Notes under the pieces: generated by a model | The model's input: the letters and a program-made list of their open reading frames with translations, nothing else | Database searches by the model: none | What the model was told of the DNA's origin: nothing | Source: an uncultured Halioglobus sp. | GTDB taxonomy: Bacteria > Pseudomonadota > Gammaproteobacteria > Pseudomonadales > Halieaceae | NCBI GenBank assembly: GCA_905480565.1 | Contig: CAJQQW010000417.1 | Coordinates: 1-5,442, forward strand | Direction of reading: 5' to 3' | Length of the DNA stretch: 5,442 nucleotides | Position numbers and translations under genes: made by a program | Shown: in pieces, positions 5,398-5,442 of the stretch | How positions within the stretch are numbered: position 1 is the stretch's first letter | How the letters are laid out: each line of letters opens with the position of its first letter

Positions 5398-5442
5398 CTA
5401 CTCCACCCAATGAACGATATGCTCGTCGAGGCCGTCGGGATG
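5398..5442 (-). CDS. C-terminal end of an unidentified gene (5' part outside window)
   Basis: Read from the right edge on the minus strand, one frame encodes HPDGLDEHIVHWVE followed by TAG (5400-5398). The acidic, aromatic composition reads like real coding sequence, and the stop falls 7 bp before the start of the membrane-protein gene, as expected inside an operon. Fourteen residues are too few to name a family, and a competing open frame, which continues into the membrane protein, covers the same bases. Confidence 0.4.
   Translation of the reverse strand, partial: HPDGLDEHIVHWVE

Overview
The window looks like chromosomal DNA from a gammaproteobacterium, possibly a marine group close to Cellvibrionales, Oceanospirillales or Pseudomonadales. 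Base composition is moderate (mid-50s % GC by eye), several genes have classical Shine-Dalgarno sites, and the gene types (single-domain universal stress protein, short DUF836 glutaredoxin-like protein, TrmH-type RNA methyltransferase, 280-residue MoxR ATPase next to a CoxE-like VWA protein) are ordinary for that class. The genus-level guess is weak. There are no tRNA or rRNA genes, insertion sequences, CRISPR arrays or other signs of transfer.

Left part (1-977): a membrane-anchored hypothetical protein is cut by the left edge (minus strand, GTG start at 124). It is divergent from a universal stress protein gene (250-684, plus). The 125-bp gap between them holds an FNR/Anr-like palindrome and a plausible promoter for the stress gene. 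The stress gene converges on a small CxxC thioredoxin-fold gene (726-977, minus).

Centre (978-2874): the CxxC gene is divergent from an IclR-family regulator (1160-2065). The iclR promoter carries a perfect 7-bp inverted repeat overlapping both its -35 and -10 elements, a good candidate for an autoregulatory operator. A SpoU/TrmH-family RNA methyltransferase gene (2098-2874) follows 32 bp later on the same strand and is probably co-transcribed.

Right part (2859-5442, all minus strand): transcription runs right to left through the last 14 codons of an unidentified gene, a 125-residue three-helix membrane protein, a MoxR-type AAA+ ATPase and a CoxE-like VWA-domain protein. The last two are 26 bp apart and are expected to work together as a chaperone-like or metal-insertion-like ATPase/VWA pair; their client is not visible here. 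The VWA gene overlaps the methyltransferase gene tail to tail by 16 bp.

I see no plainly novel system. The points most worth checking are the orphan MoxR/VWA pair with its membrane neighbour, the operator-like repeat in the iclR promoter, and the FNR-like box between the two divergent left-hand genes.
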